Assembly (NCBI GenBank): GCA_013365365.1
Contig: JABVXU010000117.1
Span: 62,001 to 126,000, forward strand
Length of the DNA stretch: 64,000 nucleotides
Direction of reading: 5' to 3'
From: Cruorifilaria tuberocauda
Taxonomy: Eukaryota; Nematoda; Chromadorea; Rhabditida; Onchocercidae
The first letter of the stretch is position 1. Each line of letters starts with the position of its first letter. Positions 41,001 to 52,900 of this stretch are shown here, piece after piece. The notes beneath the pieces are model-generated. The model was not told where the DNA came from. It was given only the letters and a program-made list of their open reading frames with translations, and searched no databases. A program made the position numbers and the translations under genes.

Positions 41001-44000
41001 AATGTTTAAGATGAAAATTTTCAACGATGTAATTTCCTACAAATGCTTTCATGATTAAAGCGTTTTGTTTTAATGATGTCTGACCCTGATTATTTAAACT
41101 GATCAGTTGAAGATCATTTTCCCGTCTTTTCCAATTTTTTCATAAGCATTAATGGATGATTTTAATAATTTTTAGATTATCGATATGAAACGGAGCATCG
41201 TGATTTACGACGTGTTATGGGTATGTGTATAGCAGTTACACGTGGCGCTGCTGCATCGTTATCATTTTGTATGGGAGTGATTTTACTGACAGTTTGTCAG
41301 AATATTATTACATTATTACGTGAAACGTTAATCCGTGAATATATACCACTTGACTCAGCGATATCATTTCATAAGCTTGTGGCGATAGTAGCTGGCTTCT
41401 GGGCTACAGTACATACCATCGGACACTGTATTAATTTTTATCATGTTACGACACAAAGTCAAGATGGCTTACAATGCCTCTTTCAAGAAGCTATTTTTGG
41501 GTAAATTCTTTCTGAGTTACTTTATAGTTTTCGAAATTTGTTTGAGTAATTGAGTTTAGTTCTGAAGAAGTATTATTGAGAGTTTTTGAAATGAAAATTT
41601 TTTTATAATAAAAAATTTAACAAGTTTTAAAAAGTTAATTTTAGCTCAAATTTTTTGCCTTCGATCAGTTACTGGTTTTATGGTACCACAACTGGAATAA
41701 CAGGAATTCTATTGGTAGTTCTTATGAGTATCACCTATGTGTTCTCAACACCAGCTGTTATGAGAGAAGCATATCACGCCTTCAAAATTACCCATCTTCT
41801 CAATGTTCTAATTTATGCACTTACTATACTTCATGGGCTCCCAAAACTTCTGGATGTCAGTTTGGAATTTAAATGTTTTTTTTAAGTTCTAAGATTTTTT
41901 CGAATAATTTTGTATGTAATAAGGAAAAGTGGCCTTTTAGGAGAGTTGTTTATTTATTTCTGTCTGAATCTAATTTAGAATGAAATGATTCAACAGTAAG
42001 CTAATCAGTTGGAAAGTTAAAAAAATTGTTATTATAACCTCTTGAATGTCCATTAAATGCTTATTCTTAGTATTAAACTGATATTTTAATTGGTTTGACT
42101 TTCGACTGTATGCAATTACAATAGTGAACATAGTAATAAAATTAAAGCATAATGAATAATTCGCTGTTTTATTATCATTTGCGGAAATTGCAAAGAAATT
42201 TTTTTACGTTTTAATTTAATCTATTGAAAAATTTCCGAACATTTGATAAATTTGAATTTCAGAGTCCCAAATTTCTGTATTATGTATCTGGTCCGATTGC
42301 TCTGTTTGTAATTGACCGTATCATTGGTATGCGACAACAGTATAAAAAGTTGCAAATTCTGAGCGGCGCAATACTTCCGTCAGGTAGTTTGTTTGCAGAG
42401 TAGTGATGAAAAAGAGAATGAATTGCATATCATTAGTGAACAAGCCATTCTTTGAGCCAATTCTTAAACTCTTCGTCTATTTCATTTTAGCAGTTTCTTG
42501 GGAAACAATACAAAAAGCAGTCAAAGCAATGAAATTTAGATGAAATTAGGTTTTAACTTACTCATCAGTCAGACTTAAACTGCATAACTTTTGAATAAAT
42601 TAAATTTGAATAATATACTGGAAAATGACTTGCAAGTTGAGTCTTTAATCTATTAATAAAATTATCAACAAAGAACTGTTTAAAGGCAATATAATACAAA
42701 GTTAAAAAAAATCTCTTTAAAACTAAGTGTAATCAATAAGTAAACTAGAAAGGATTAATTAACTGATGAAGATCAGAGAAATAAATTTTCACAGTAAAGC
42801 CCCAAATGTATACTGGTGAGAATAATAGCATTTGTTGCAATCAGGTAAATTTCAGGATATACAAAATAATTCGATTTTCAGCAAAAAAAAATTTCCAAGT
42901 TCCAATAAATTTTGCTAAGATAAGAAAGATTAGGCGAAAAAAAGCGTTTGATGGATTGCATAATTTGTGCATCGGATACTTTTCTGATATATGTATAACT
43001 TTCAAATTAATTAATATTTTAAATCTCGTATTTGTTCAAATATTATATATTTTCAGATGTTATCTACGTTGAATTCAAGAGACCAAATTCTTTCCGATTT
43101 CGTTCCGGTCAGTGGGTGCGGGTTTCATGTCCAGCATTTTCATGTACGTTTAATGAACTCCATGCATTCTCCTTAGCCTCTGCACCACAAATGTCAACGC
43201 TCGAACTGTACATCAAAGCGGTTGGTCCGTGGACATGGAATTTACGAAACCAGATAGTATGCGCAAATTCAAACGGAACGCCATATCCCGTGCTTCATTT
43301 ACATGGACCATACGGTGATGGGAATCAAGTATATCGTTGACAGCGTTATTGAATTTAAAAAAAATGAATAAAGTCATTGTTTATACTTGATAAAATAATA
43401 TATTGAAATTGAAGGAAATGTCCCAATAGGACAATAAGATACTATTTGATTTTAGGATTGGCGTGATTTCGAAGTTGCTGTGTTGATAGGTGGCGGAATT
43501 GGCGTAACTCCGTACGCCTCAATACTCACTGATCTTGTCATCGAAAAAACATCTGGGCAACACACGAATGTCAAATGTGAAAAGGCCCGTTTCTATTTCA
43601 AATCTCATAATTTCCATTTTTTCAATTTTTCAAATTAAAAAAAAGTAAGTTGAAGAATGTACTGTTTTAGGTTTACTTCATTTGGGTATGCTCAACACAT
43701 AAGAATTACGAGTGGTTCATTGAAGTTTTACACAAGGTGGAAGATATGGACAAGGAGGATTTGCTAGAAATACATATTTTTGTCACACAGTTCTTTCATA
43801 AGTTTGACCTTCGAACTACCATGCTTGTATGATATGCTATTTGGCTTTTTCAAATTATTTGAGAGCGAGACAATGTGAATTATTTTCATTGCATTTTAAG
43901 TTTAAAAACATATCTTCGCTTCGTCCACTACTTTGCTCAATTTCAGTACATTTGTGAGAAGCATTTCCGAAGTGATAGCAATGGTCGAAGTATGTTTACA

Positions 44001-44414
44001 GGGCTTAATGCTGTAAATCACTTTGGTCGTCCAAATTTTGAAGCACTTTTCAAATTCATACAAAATAAGCATAGAAATGTAAGCTTTTTAACGTGCTATA
44101 TTATGCTTCATGAATTAAATGAACTTTCATGAATATAATTCATGAATATATAAGGTATAATCAATCCGATATGAGCCGAAATGATTAATGATCAGACATT
44201 TTCCTAATTTTTTAGGTAAAGAGGGCTCTTATCTATTTCAGTTTGAATTTTTTTAATTTAAATTTCAAAGCCATGAGATTGTTTATAGGTTGAAGAAGTA
44301 GGTGTATTCAGTTGTGGTCCGAATTCAATCAACAAAGAAATTCGAAAAGCGTGCAGAGAAGCAAATAGGATCCGAAGTGCAGCATCATTTTGTCATCGAT
44401 TTGAAACATTCTGA
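30261..44414 (+). CDS. bli-3: Dual oxidase (BLI-3 / DUOX), complete
   Basis: Makes extracellular H2O2 from cytosolic NADPH. Exons: 30261-30333, 31167-31244, 31531-31689, 32328-32515, 34863-35067, 35627-35760, 35838-36011, 36161-36368, 36543-36721, 36978-37156, 37424-37523, 37724-37880, 38180-38341, 38517-38722, 38944-39129, 39423-39648, 39837-40137, 40292-40458, 41176-41500, 41645-41855, 42263-42383, 43057-43328, 43456-43584, 43671-43826, 43947-44078, 44289-44414. Total 4554 nt, 1517 residues, near C. elegans BLI-3. Seen: signal peptide; peroxidase-homology domain (LGDPRINENPGLLSLGL, RDGDRFWFENTRN); first span at the end of exon 12; two EF-hand-like segments; ferric-reductase spans with haem histidines (VHTIGH, ILHG); FAD motif (HAFSLASAP); NADPH site (GGGIGVTPYASIL). 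Exon 18 might start at 40301 instead. Two introns appear to begin with GC. In C. elegans it drives cuticle tyrosine cross-linking. Confidence 0.95.
31969..32020 (+). repeat. (GT)n microsatellite in bli-3 intron 3
   Basis: Nearly pure run of about 20 GT dinucleotides, flanked by CTGT interruptions, in the intron between exons 3 and 4. It is likely length-polymorphic. Confidence 0.9.
33489..33560. repeat. Short AT-rich direct repeats in bli-3 intron 4
   Basis: The phrase tttcaacattttataaa occurs at about 33491 and 33541, with further acattttataaa copies between. It is a small local duplication in the 2.3-kb intron 32516-34862, which otherwise holds nothing I can identify. Confidence 0.6.
40745..40855. 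repeat. Imperfect tandem repeats in a bli-3 intron
   Basis: Repeated variants of caagtgattac, tcaattactc and caagtaattactcaag over about 110 bp, within the intron 40459-41175. They look like an eroded minisatellite. Confidence 0.55.
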
Positions 44415-44505
44415 TAGGAAGAAAGATCTGTTCATGATAACCAATAATGATTTGCTCATATTCGAAATCTAAATTCAAAGTATTGCTTTGCTTTAACTTA
44501 AATCT

Positions 44506-44511
44506 AATAAA
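44506..44511 (+). terminator. Poly(A) signal of bli-3
   Basis: AATAAA, 92 nt after the bli-3 stop codon, a normal distance for a nematode 3' UTR. Confidence 0.6.
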
Positions 44512-44972
44512 GTTATTTTAATTAACTTGTTTTAATAAGAATCATTTAATTGGCTTGAATTCAATTTAATAATTCTAATATTTTACGCTTTTTGGCAACA
44601 TCCTATCTTTCATCTCTCCAAAAGTTAGTCTTATCATTACTCATTGCTGTATAGAAATAAATGAACAAACTTCCCGATCTCAGTTTGTCTTTCACTAATT
44701 TTCCTAACTTCGCCGAATTGTACAATTTTAACAGCAGTAATTATTGTTTATTTCTATTATTTTGTTCATTTTTTATCTCGATTCAACTGATAATTTTCAA
44801 GAAATTTATTCAAAGACTTTGAATTATAACTTAGGAATATTCCAGAAGACTTTCCGTACTGAAATATGATAATTCTTGAGCTCAGTTATATCTCCTAATA
44901 ACATTTCTTTATCCTTGTTTTAAGTAAACGTGGATTTTGTTCTCGACAACAGTCAAAATTTCAACAAGCAAC

Positions 44973-45019
44973 AAATTCTTAGATGATAAGCATCTAAGAT
45001 GCTTATCATCTAAGAATTT
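44973..45019. repeat. Perfect inverted repeat, 23-bp arms, 1-bp spacer
   Basis: Arms at 44973-44995 and 44997-45019 are exact reverse complements, with a single A between them (aaattcttagatgataagca at the left arm start). It would form a 23-bp hairpin in RNA or a cruciform in DNA. It lies 559 nt past the bli-3 stop and beyond its poly(A) signal. Confidence 0.9.
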
Positions 45020-46137
45020 TAAATTTTGGTGAGGATATTCAGTGAATATATTGGATTAAGATCACTTGGAGCTGAAAAGTGAATTCTCGCATCCTAATTT
45101 ATATTAACCGATAAGTTTTGAAACATTGTCATTATCATTAAGTTTAGCAGTAAGATTAATTAGTTACTGACCTGTTATTTCCATCATTAATTGTTACTTC
45201 TCCAGGTAAAATATCAAAATTTCATTCAAAAAGAACGGAATTAATTCTTCGTTTCTCCATCACTAAAATTTCACTAGTCGAAAAATATGTTTATTTCTAC
45301 AATTTATCTGAAGCGCCTTTACAAAATTATTTGTATCAATCCTTGAAAATATTGTTCGATTAGTACATTTCAGGTGTTGGAAATCCAATGGTACTTTTAT
45401 TCATTTTTCATTCTTTTAATTTGCTAACATTTACAAAAAGTTTCAAATTGCATTTCCAATGTGATGACAACAACATATTACACCACATAATAGCTTACCT
45501 CTCCAATGTGTAGCGTTGATTGTAAGTAATGGAATGGTTCGTCGCAACATAATCTGTTCCTTAAATGTTTCTTAGCCGAAGTACTTTAATCGCAATGCAT
45601 TCGGTCGGATATAAATATGATATTCTTGTTTAATATATTTATTGTGAATTTAACTAAAAGAACAAAATTTTTATATCAACGATAAAAGCCGTCAAAAAGC
45701 CGTATAGGTACGGTTCTTGAAATCATTGTGATGGGTGAAAAGTTCAAAGTTTGAGGACGACGAAGCATATGCTAAAGCCTTTTCCCTGAAGAGAATAAAA
45801 GTTACCATGAGGTGTAGCTTCCAAAAGCCATATTATTGACAATAGGTTCAGCTCTACAGATCAAAGAGAGTACTCAAAAGTCTTAAGTGATCAAACTAAC
45901 ACTAATGGTTTTGTTAATATGGTTGATGAAAAATTCTTTAATTTAATTTAGAGATACTGATAACAGTTATTACTCAAATAAATTGCATAAAGGAACAAGG
46001 TGTGATGATACGAAGAGGATAGTGAAAAGGTAGATAATTGAAAGGTTTAGAAAAGGTTTATTAGGAAACTTAAATCATCAAATGTTTAGAAAAGGCTTAT
46101 AGAGTTAAATCATGAGAATATGAAAAGTTTAAAAAAA

Positions 46138-47049
46138 TCATGTCTTCTTTTTCGCAGCAATGACCAGATGTCCCCGTTTAGTTAAATTTGATGTCAAAGT
46201 TTTTGTATCTACATCCGATGGAAGCTTATAGGTACGACTAATTTCACGTTTGATTTCACCAAACTGCTCGGCACGTGATTCATGTCTGCAGTGAATGACC
46301 AAATTATCGCCAGCAACTTTTACCTGTAATTCAAATCTCATGAAATATTACAAATTAAACCTCGATCATAGCAGAACTATTGTGTTAGATCACTGATTAT
46401 CATACCTGCTGAAAGAGGATATTCAAAACGTCACTGCTTACTTCTTCTATGTTGGAAAACTTACAATGACGAATTATAATTAGTCGACGAAGCAAATTTA
46501 TGAGTAAAATATTAATAAATAAATTTGAAATCGTCAGAGTAATGGGAGATTTTCGTAAAGCAATAAAATAAATGAGAAATTGGAGGAAAAACTTTTTTCC
46601 CAATTTCGCTCTAACTTCCCTGTTTTTGTTACATTGGCATAGAGAGAATGCTCTGAAAATTTTTGCCAAAAAGGAGTGAAATTCAGGATTTTTTCTGCTC
46701 AATCTTCCTTTCTCACTTATAATTAATTCGCTTTACATTTCTTTTTTCTAAAATCATTCACATATCCGTTCCATCTTTCTCACTGATCATTTATTTATGT
46801 TGATAGTTAGTTATTATGAATCATACGAAGCATGAAATATCTCTTCACAAAAACCGTCTAAATCAATTGTGAAGTATAAATTATAATTTAAACCTCGATT
46901 TCTTTCGGCGAGAAGAATGATGCGTCCAAATCAACTTCAAACTTATCATTCGTATTGATTACTTTAATTACTTCATCACTGTGCTGTAAGGGCCAATCCC
47001 ATTGTTCAGCACTCCAATTATGTGTTAATTCCACTACCTTTTCTTCCAT
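46138..47049 (-). CDS. hsp-12.6: Small heat shock protein, HSP12 type
   Basis: ATP-independent chaperone made almost only of the alpha-crystallin domain. Two exons, 46894-47049 and 46138-46323, join at PKEIE|VKVAGD in phase 0 and give 113 residues. This is the compact length of the nematode HSP12 group, which lacks the long N- and C-terminal arms of ordinary small HSPs. Seen: a short lead with WSAEQWDWPLQ, then the crystallin strands (KFEVDLDASFFSPKEIEV, LVIHCRHESR, REISRTYKLPSDVD) and GHLVIAAKKK at the end. By memory it is very close to filarial HSP12.6, known as an L3-stage antigen. The ATG lies 2 nt behind tttgcttaag, a probable SL site. Assignment among the hsp-12.x paralogues is less sure than the family. 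Confidence 0.93.
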
Positions 47050-47051
47050 CC

Positions 47052-47062
47052 CTTAAGCAAAT
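47052..47062 (-). promoter_or_regulatory. Candidate SL trans-splice acceptor of the hsp gene
   Basis: The minus strand reads tatttgcttaag directly before GG-ATG. A 2-nt leader behind an acceptor, with no upstream exon, is typical of SL trans-spliced nematode genes. Confidence 0.5.
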
Positions 47063-48434
47063 ATAAGAAATAAAACGATTATAGACAAGTGTTGGAGGAT
47101 CCCACGCTGAAAATATATTTATGACTCAGACAAGTTAAAAATTAATGCTTGAAAATAGTATTAAATTTTTTGTAGATTATACTTTACTTTAGATACGATA
47201 TAACGTGAAATTCATGGATATAACTGTCATTGAAGCATGTTATCTAAGGAAATGCCTTATGTCAAGAATATTTCTAGATTGTACTGCTTTATATCCTGAT
47301 GATCGATATCAATAAGTTATTGATAATCTTAAAATTAAAGCATGGTGACTTTATTGTCATTTTCATTTGGATCGGTTGCAAAACCTCATGTGATAATACA
47401 GTCATTCATATATTCAGCAGATTTAACACGGGATGAATTGAATTGAAAACATCATACATGAAAGATGGCTGATGCGATAAACAATGCTAGAAATTTTATA
47501 TCATATCATAATGGTTATAAAATCTTTGATTGGTTATTGATAACGTTATCAAGATTGAAAGAGCATGTTTGTGAGATTAGTAAGAGTGTCACTCACAACT
47601 ATGAAACTAAAGGAAGAATAGAGAAATGGAGTTAAAAAGTAAAAAGTATTCAAAAGAATATAGCAAACACTTGCTCTCATCTCACAGTACAAACTTCAAT
47701 TGCACTTCCACAGTTCTTTCAATAAAAATGACAAAATCGCTCACACATTTTCATTATCATCTCATGTAAAAAGATAAGTAAAGTGAAGAAGTGAATCAAT
47801 CGACAACTGATTAAATTTAAATTAAGATAGCCATAATTGATAAAAGTGAAAAAAGATGTATGCAGTTGCAATAAATCTTTAACAACAATTAATAAGATGA
47901 AAACTAAAAGAAAATGAATTGAAAAATGGAGTGAAAACAAAGTGATATCATAAAAAAAGAAAAATATAATCGTTTCTAAAATAGGAAATGAATTGATGAT
48001 TGGAAGGAAAGAATTCAGCTATAATAAAGAGAGGAGGAGGCGCTAATGGTCACAGGTAAAAAAGAATGAAGTGCGCCCATCATCCACATATCCTTCAATT
48101 TTCTCCGTCCTCACTGTTTCATCAAAATAACTATGTGTAAAAAATATTTTACTTCTCTTAGTGGTATTCTCAATGAAAACAAAAAAAACAAACAACAATA
48201 TGAGAGGAAACATTGAATGCTTGTGTTACGTAAGCTGAGGAAGAGGAAAAGAAGAGCGATGGGAATGGAATGGAATTTCATTTCGGTTTAACTTTTTCAT
48301 TGTAAGTGCTCTTAGACGGAAAGTTTTTTCCGTGTAGATGTCTGCGTGTTGGTCAAGCTTCAGCAAACAGCAATTTTACCTTTGTTTTTAATCTCCTCTC
48401 TTTCTTTCCTTCTATTCAACGATGAATTTCAGCA

Positions 48435-48617
48435 ATGACGCAACAACATTGCAGCTTGGATCAATCTAAAATTCTTCTGGAGAATTTAAAATTCGATTTC
48501 AGAGATTCTAACTTCTTTCTTTGTCTATATGTATGTATATTTTTTGTAGAATATTTCATGTCCATAGTGAATTTCAACATTTTCCTTATTATTTTACCAT
48601 TAATATCCTACCAATAG
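48435..48617 (+). CDS. Weak candidate small membrane protein (60 residues)
   Basis: ATG two nt behind gatgaatttcag, an acceptor-like sequence with a pyrimidine-rich stretch (ctcctctctttctttccttc) further upstream. The 60-codon frame is hydrophobic in its second half and starts MTQQHCSLDQSKILLEN. There is no recognised family, and AT-rich DNA readily gives such frames. It is listed because of the acceptor placement only. Confidence 0.2.
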   Translation: MTQQHCSLDQSKILLENLKFDFRDSNFFLCLYVCIFFVEYFMSIVNFNIFLIILPLISYQ

Positions 48618-48655
48618 CACCTGACATCTTCATATCCTACCAATAGCACCTGACA
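48603..48655. repeat. Two-copy 24-bp tandem repeat, 29-bp period
   Basis: Identical 24-bp copies starting atatcctaccaatagcacct occur at 48603-48626 and 48632-48655, separated by tcttc. Confidence 0.85.
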
Positions 48656-49921
48656 ACATGTGTAAAGTGTTTTCAATAAATTCTCCGATGTTAATTAAGG
48701 TTTCTCTCTCTTTAATATAGTCAGTTGAGAAGTGAACAGATAAAAAAAGCTATCAGACAGCTGTCAGGTGACCTATCTATCCGTCCGTCTGTGCTCGCAA
48801 AGCAATCAACCAATCAGTCTAGAACTGTTTCCAGCGGAAATTTGTCGTATCTGCTGATAATTGCTGACTGCTCCATGTGCTAAATTATGTCCTAATTAAT
48901 TCTACACGTTTTATTTTAATCAATTCAAACTATTGGGAAAAGAAAGCTCAGTAACCGGATACTGTTGCAGCTTAAGTATTCCAAATCGTTTTCTATAAGA
49001 CAAATTTACGCAGTCCATATTCTTTCTTTACCATATCATACTCTAACAATCTTGAAAAGTATATCACAAATTTATGATAAATTATTTAACAAAACAAGGA
49101 ATAAATAAAAATAACAAATGCTTGAATATTATACACAGAACACGAAATGCAGTAATATCATCCCAACGCGGATATGCTTTAACCATAACTTCAAAACTTG
49201 GGGAAAGGATAGGTTAAAAATTTTTAGTCAGCAATCGACTAGTGTCCATGATCTAACACAAATGCTTCCAACATCATTGATGAGTTGAAAACACGAGTAA
49301 TCTTATATATTAAAGTGAACACAAGAAAATGCAATCTTGAAAATGACAATTTAACAAGAATGATAAAGGACAATAAAGACAAATGACTATATCTTATACG
49401 GATAATTTATAAAGAAAAATCATAAAATATTTTGGGAAATATAAATCCAGTCATTATTTAGAAAAGGACAGGACAACGATATAATACAATACATTCTACA
49501 AAGTCTCCTTCGAGGCGCTCAAAGTTTTGAGTAGAAAGGGACACATAAGTTAAAGAAAAACTGAAAATGAGCGAAACTGTAAGACACTTAATAAATAATA
49601 AATTTGTTTTAATACATAAAAAGAGCAAAATGAATAGCAAGAAAGGAAATAAACGATTTAAAGGATCAAACTGTCAAAAAAAATGCTACAGTATATTCAA
49701 AAGAAGGCATCTCATATAAAGGGAAATCTTATTTTAACCATCAAACCTCATCCTTCTACGTACCGATTTGTCAAAAATTTGTCTGCTTTTATATCCACAT
49801 AAGCAAACCTCAAAAATTTTCCAAAACAGAATTCATAGAAAAACGACTTTCTGAATATATAGGATGAAAAAGAAAATTGTTATACAATTAACATGAGCCA
49901 ACTGATAATTTCACAATAATT

Positions 49922-52900
49922 TTATAACTCGATTTTGCCCCGAAATGAAACTGAGGCATGCTTTTTCATGAAATCGATGAGATCATTAAAGTCACGATTT
50001 CCTTCATATTTGATCGGTTCCTCCTTTTTACCAACTGGTGCAAAATAAATTGTTGGAAAACCATTCACATCGTAATTCTTGGGAATATCATTGGCTGTTG
50101 CGTCCATTTTTACAAGCAGTATATTTGGTTCACTTTTTAATTTTATTGCTAACTCCTCGTATTTCGGCTCGAATGCCTAGATTTGAAAACTTTAGAGCAA
50201 TATTTGTCATGATTTTTTGCCTTTACGAAATCTCGAAAGTTGATACGATTCAACGTATCTCGAATCTTAATTTCTCAGTTTCGAATTCTAAAACTGTAAC
50301 TCAAGAAAAAAAATTTTAAAGAAATAAAAATGCACCTTGCAATGCCCGCACCATGGTGCATAAAACTCAACCAACACATCCTTCGTTTGATCAAGCACAA
50401 CATGCGCGAAATTTGATGCAGCAACAGTTTTCACCGGACCCCTGTCATCCTTTGGCAATGGTGCAGACTTCACAAATGGTTTTATTTTACCTTCAAAAAA
50501 AGTGACAATAGAAATAAAAACAAGTTAGATGCAAGCCAGGGTACTCCAATATGTAATCCTTCAATGAAAAGGAACACTCATCGAAGGATAATATAATGAT
50601 AAATAAATTATCTGTCAGTATATTGAATGAGTGAGTTTCTAGAATTTTCGTACCTGAGGACAGTCTTTTCATGAAAGCTGATAAATTCTCGGCTAATTCA
50701 TCATCAAATTCATCCGGACGCATTGGATACTTCTTACCATCATAACCGAAGACTAAAACATTATGTTCAAGTCCACTGTCACCCAATCCTACCTGAAATA
50801 AATAAAATTCATAACCATTTTTAATTCGTAAACTGGACAACCCTTTGAATCGTTTAAACATGCTGCAAATATAACAAATTTAAGGCAATAAAAGCATTAT
50901 TTTTTTATTATGTCGGAAGATAATATTGAATTTAAATACATAACAATGATAATAAAACAACCGCTATAAGCTCATCCGCAAACTCATCTTCGTCTGAGAC
51001 TGCAAAATGATAGCTATCCTTCCTGTATTGGTTCGCAACATCTAACACCTTAAAATGCAATTCAAAAAATAATGCATATTTTGATCGAAACTACAAAAAA
51101 GAATTTTCTCACCCTAAAATATCATCATGGAAGAATCAATTGATCATCATAATGAAGCATTAAAATTTTTAATTAATGTTCAAAGAATATTACAATTGAG
51201 AAGCTATACAGACTCAAAGAATATGAAATGCCTTTTCAATGTAATAAACATAGAATAACTTAAAACGACTTTTTGCCTGCTACAATAAATTGAAAGGCAT
51301 TATGAAGAATTTCACTTATTTTTACGAGTTGATATTTTTTATTGAGTTACACACTATTCGATATTATTAAAGGAAAAAGAGAAAGTATCTTGGTCTTATA
51401 CCACTGTGTATTAAATTCGAAAAAAGTTCATCTCAAATCTATTCGTTATAAACGGTTATTTGCTATTCTGATAGATAATCATATATTAAAAAAATCAAAA
51501 ATATATCTAATATCCATCAATCATGAGAAAATTACCTTTTTTCGCCAATATTGCGTTCCTTCGCGATATTCTATTGAGAAATCAACATTGTAATATACTA
51601 CAACGAGAGGAAGTTGAGTGTATCTGGTGGCAACATTTTTTTTTGTCCTATGACCCACGAGAGGTGTTGAATTTTCTTGAAAAAATGTTACCAAATCTTC
51701 CACACTACTGATTTTCTGCAAAATATCTCAGCTATTGTGACTATATCCCAAGCATTTCAAAATTATTTCTCAAACTACCATCAAAAATCTAATATTACAA
51801 GCAAAATGCATGTAAATTATTAAGACTGAACAAATCAAACTTTCCAAATAAGCAATTATTTTGCCATTGAAGAACGATAATTAAAAATCCATACATTTTC
51901 ATAAATAATGTGCTTTGGTTCATATTTGCTCCAGTATATTTCAGGGTAAAAAAGAACAATTCGATCAGAATCAATTTTAAAATATTTTTTAACGTCTAAT
52001 TCAAAACATGCAGCAATACTGAAATCACTTCGCAACATTTCAGCTGGAAAGAAAGAAAACTGCGAATTCTGACTTGAATTAATATAACAGTATTGAGAAG
52101 TCAGTAAAGAAAATAACATTTACTTTATTAAATACAATATATCTACTGTTGTGGAAACCCAAAAACAGTTCTACAGAAATTTCCATATAAATAGGAGGAA
52201 AATCTGTAATTGCAGAGTAATCTCACTGCCATCTTCAATCCTCCATCAATCACGAAACTGACCTGCGTCATTTAAAGAATTCAATAGTTCTGCCTTTTCA
52301 TCACCGAAAAAGCCAATGATTGCTACGTCATCTTTGCGCATAAAATGCTGAGCCTCTTTTATACCAGCTATTTTCTTTAAAGCAGGTTCAGCTTGTTCAA
52401 TCATGTGTTTCGCAATACCTAAAATAAAGTTTCGAATTGAAAAAAGAATTATAATTCATTACATACAAGCATGATACACCAGATATACGTTAAAAAAATT
52501 TTCAAGTTTAATTTTTTAACAGAAATATACCGTTTGCATCACGTGGTCCTTTATAATCAAATTTCTTTCCATTTCGGAAGATGAACAATGTTGGATAACC
52601 ATTAACATCAAATTCCGACGATAACCTCTTTTCAACTGTAGAATCTACTTCCGCAAGCATTATACCTGCATCCTGAGAAAAATAAAATATTTTGCAACAA
52701 AAATTTTTGCAAATTCTCTGCCCAATCCATTTAGTGATTCAAATTAAAAAAAATCCTTTACTATATCCTTTTGAAGTCTATTAAAGAAGTAATCAAAGCA
52801 GTTAAACCTTACTTTAAGTTTTCTTGCAGCTTTTTCATATTCAGGTGCAAGTTTCTTACAATGACCGCACCATGGCACATAGAATTTAACTAATGTGAGT

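Larger units (their letters stand above)
44415..46137. other. Convergent 3' spacer between bli-3 and the hsp gene
   Basis: Holds the 3' UTRs of bli-3 (plus) and the small heat shock gene (minus). Apart from the bli-3 poly(A) signal and the palindrome at 44973-45019, nothing coding is apparent. Confidence 0.65.
47050..49921. other. Spacer between the hsp gene and ERp72
   Basis: 5' flank of the hsp gene and 3' flank of ERp72, both on minus. AT-rich. It contains one weak plus-strand small frame (48435-48617) and a 29-bp-period duplication (48603-48655). No other coding signal was recognised. Confidence 0.55.

Noticed and set aside
46324..46341. Start of the heat shock protein at an ATG near 46341
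   Set aside because: That ATG lies in the intron just before a clear acceptor (aattacag). The true N-terminus is in exon 46894-47049, as the crystallin domain requires.
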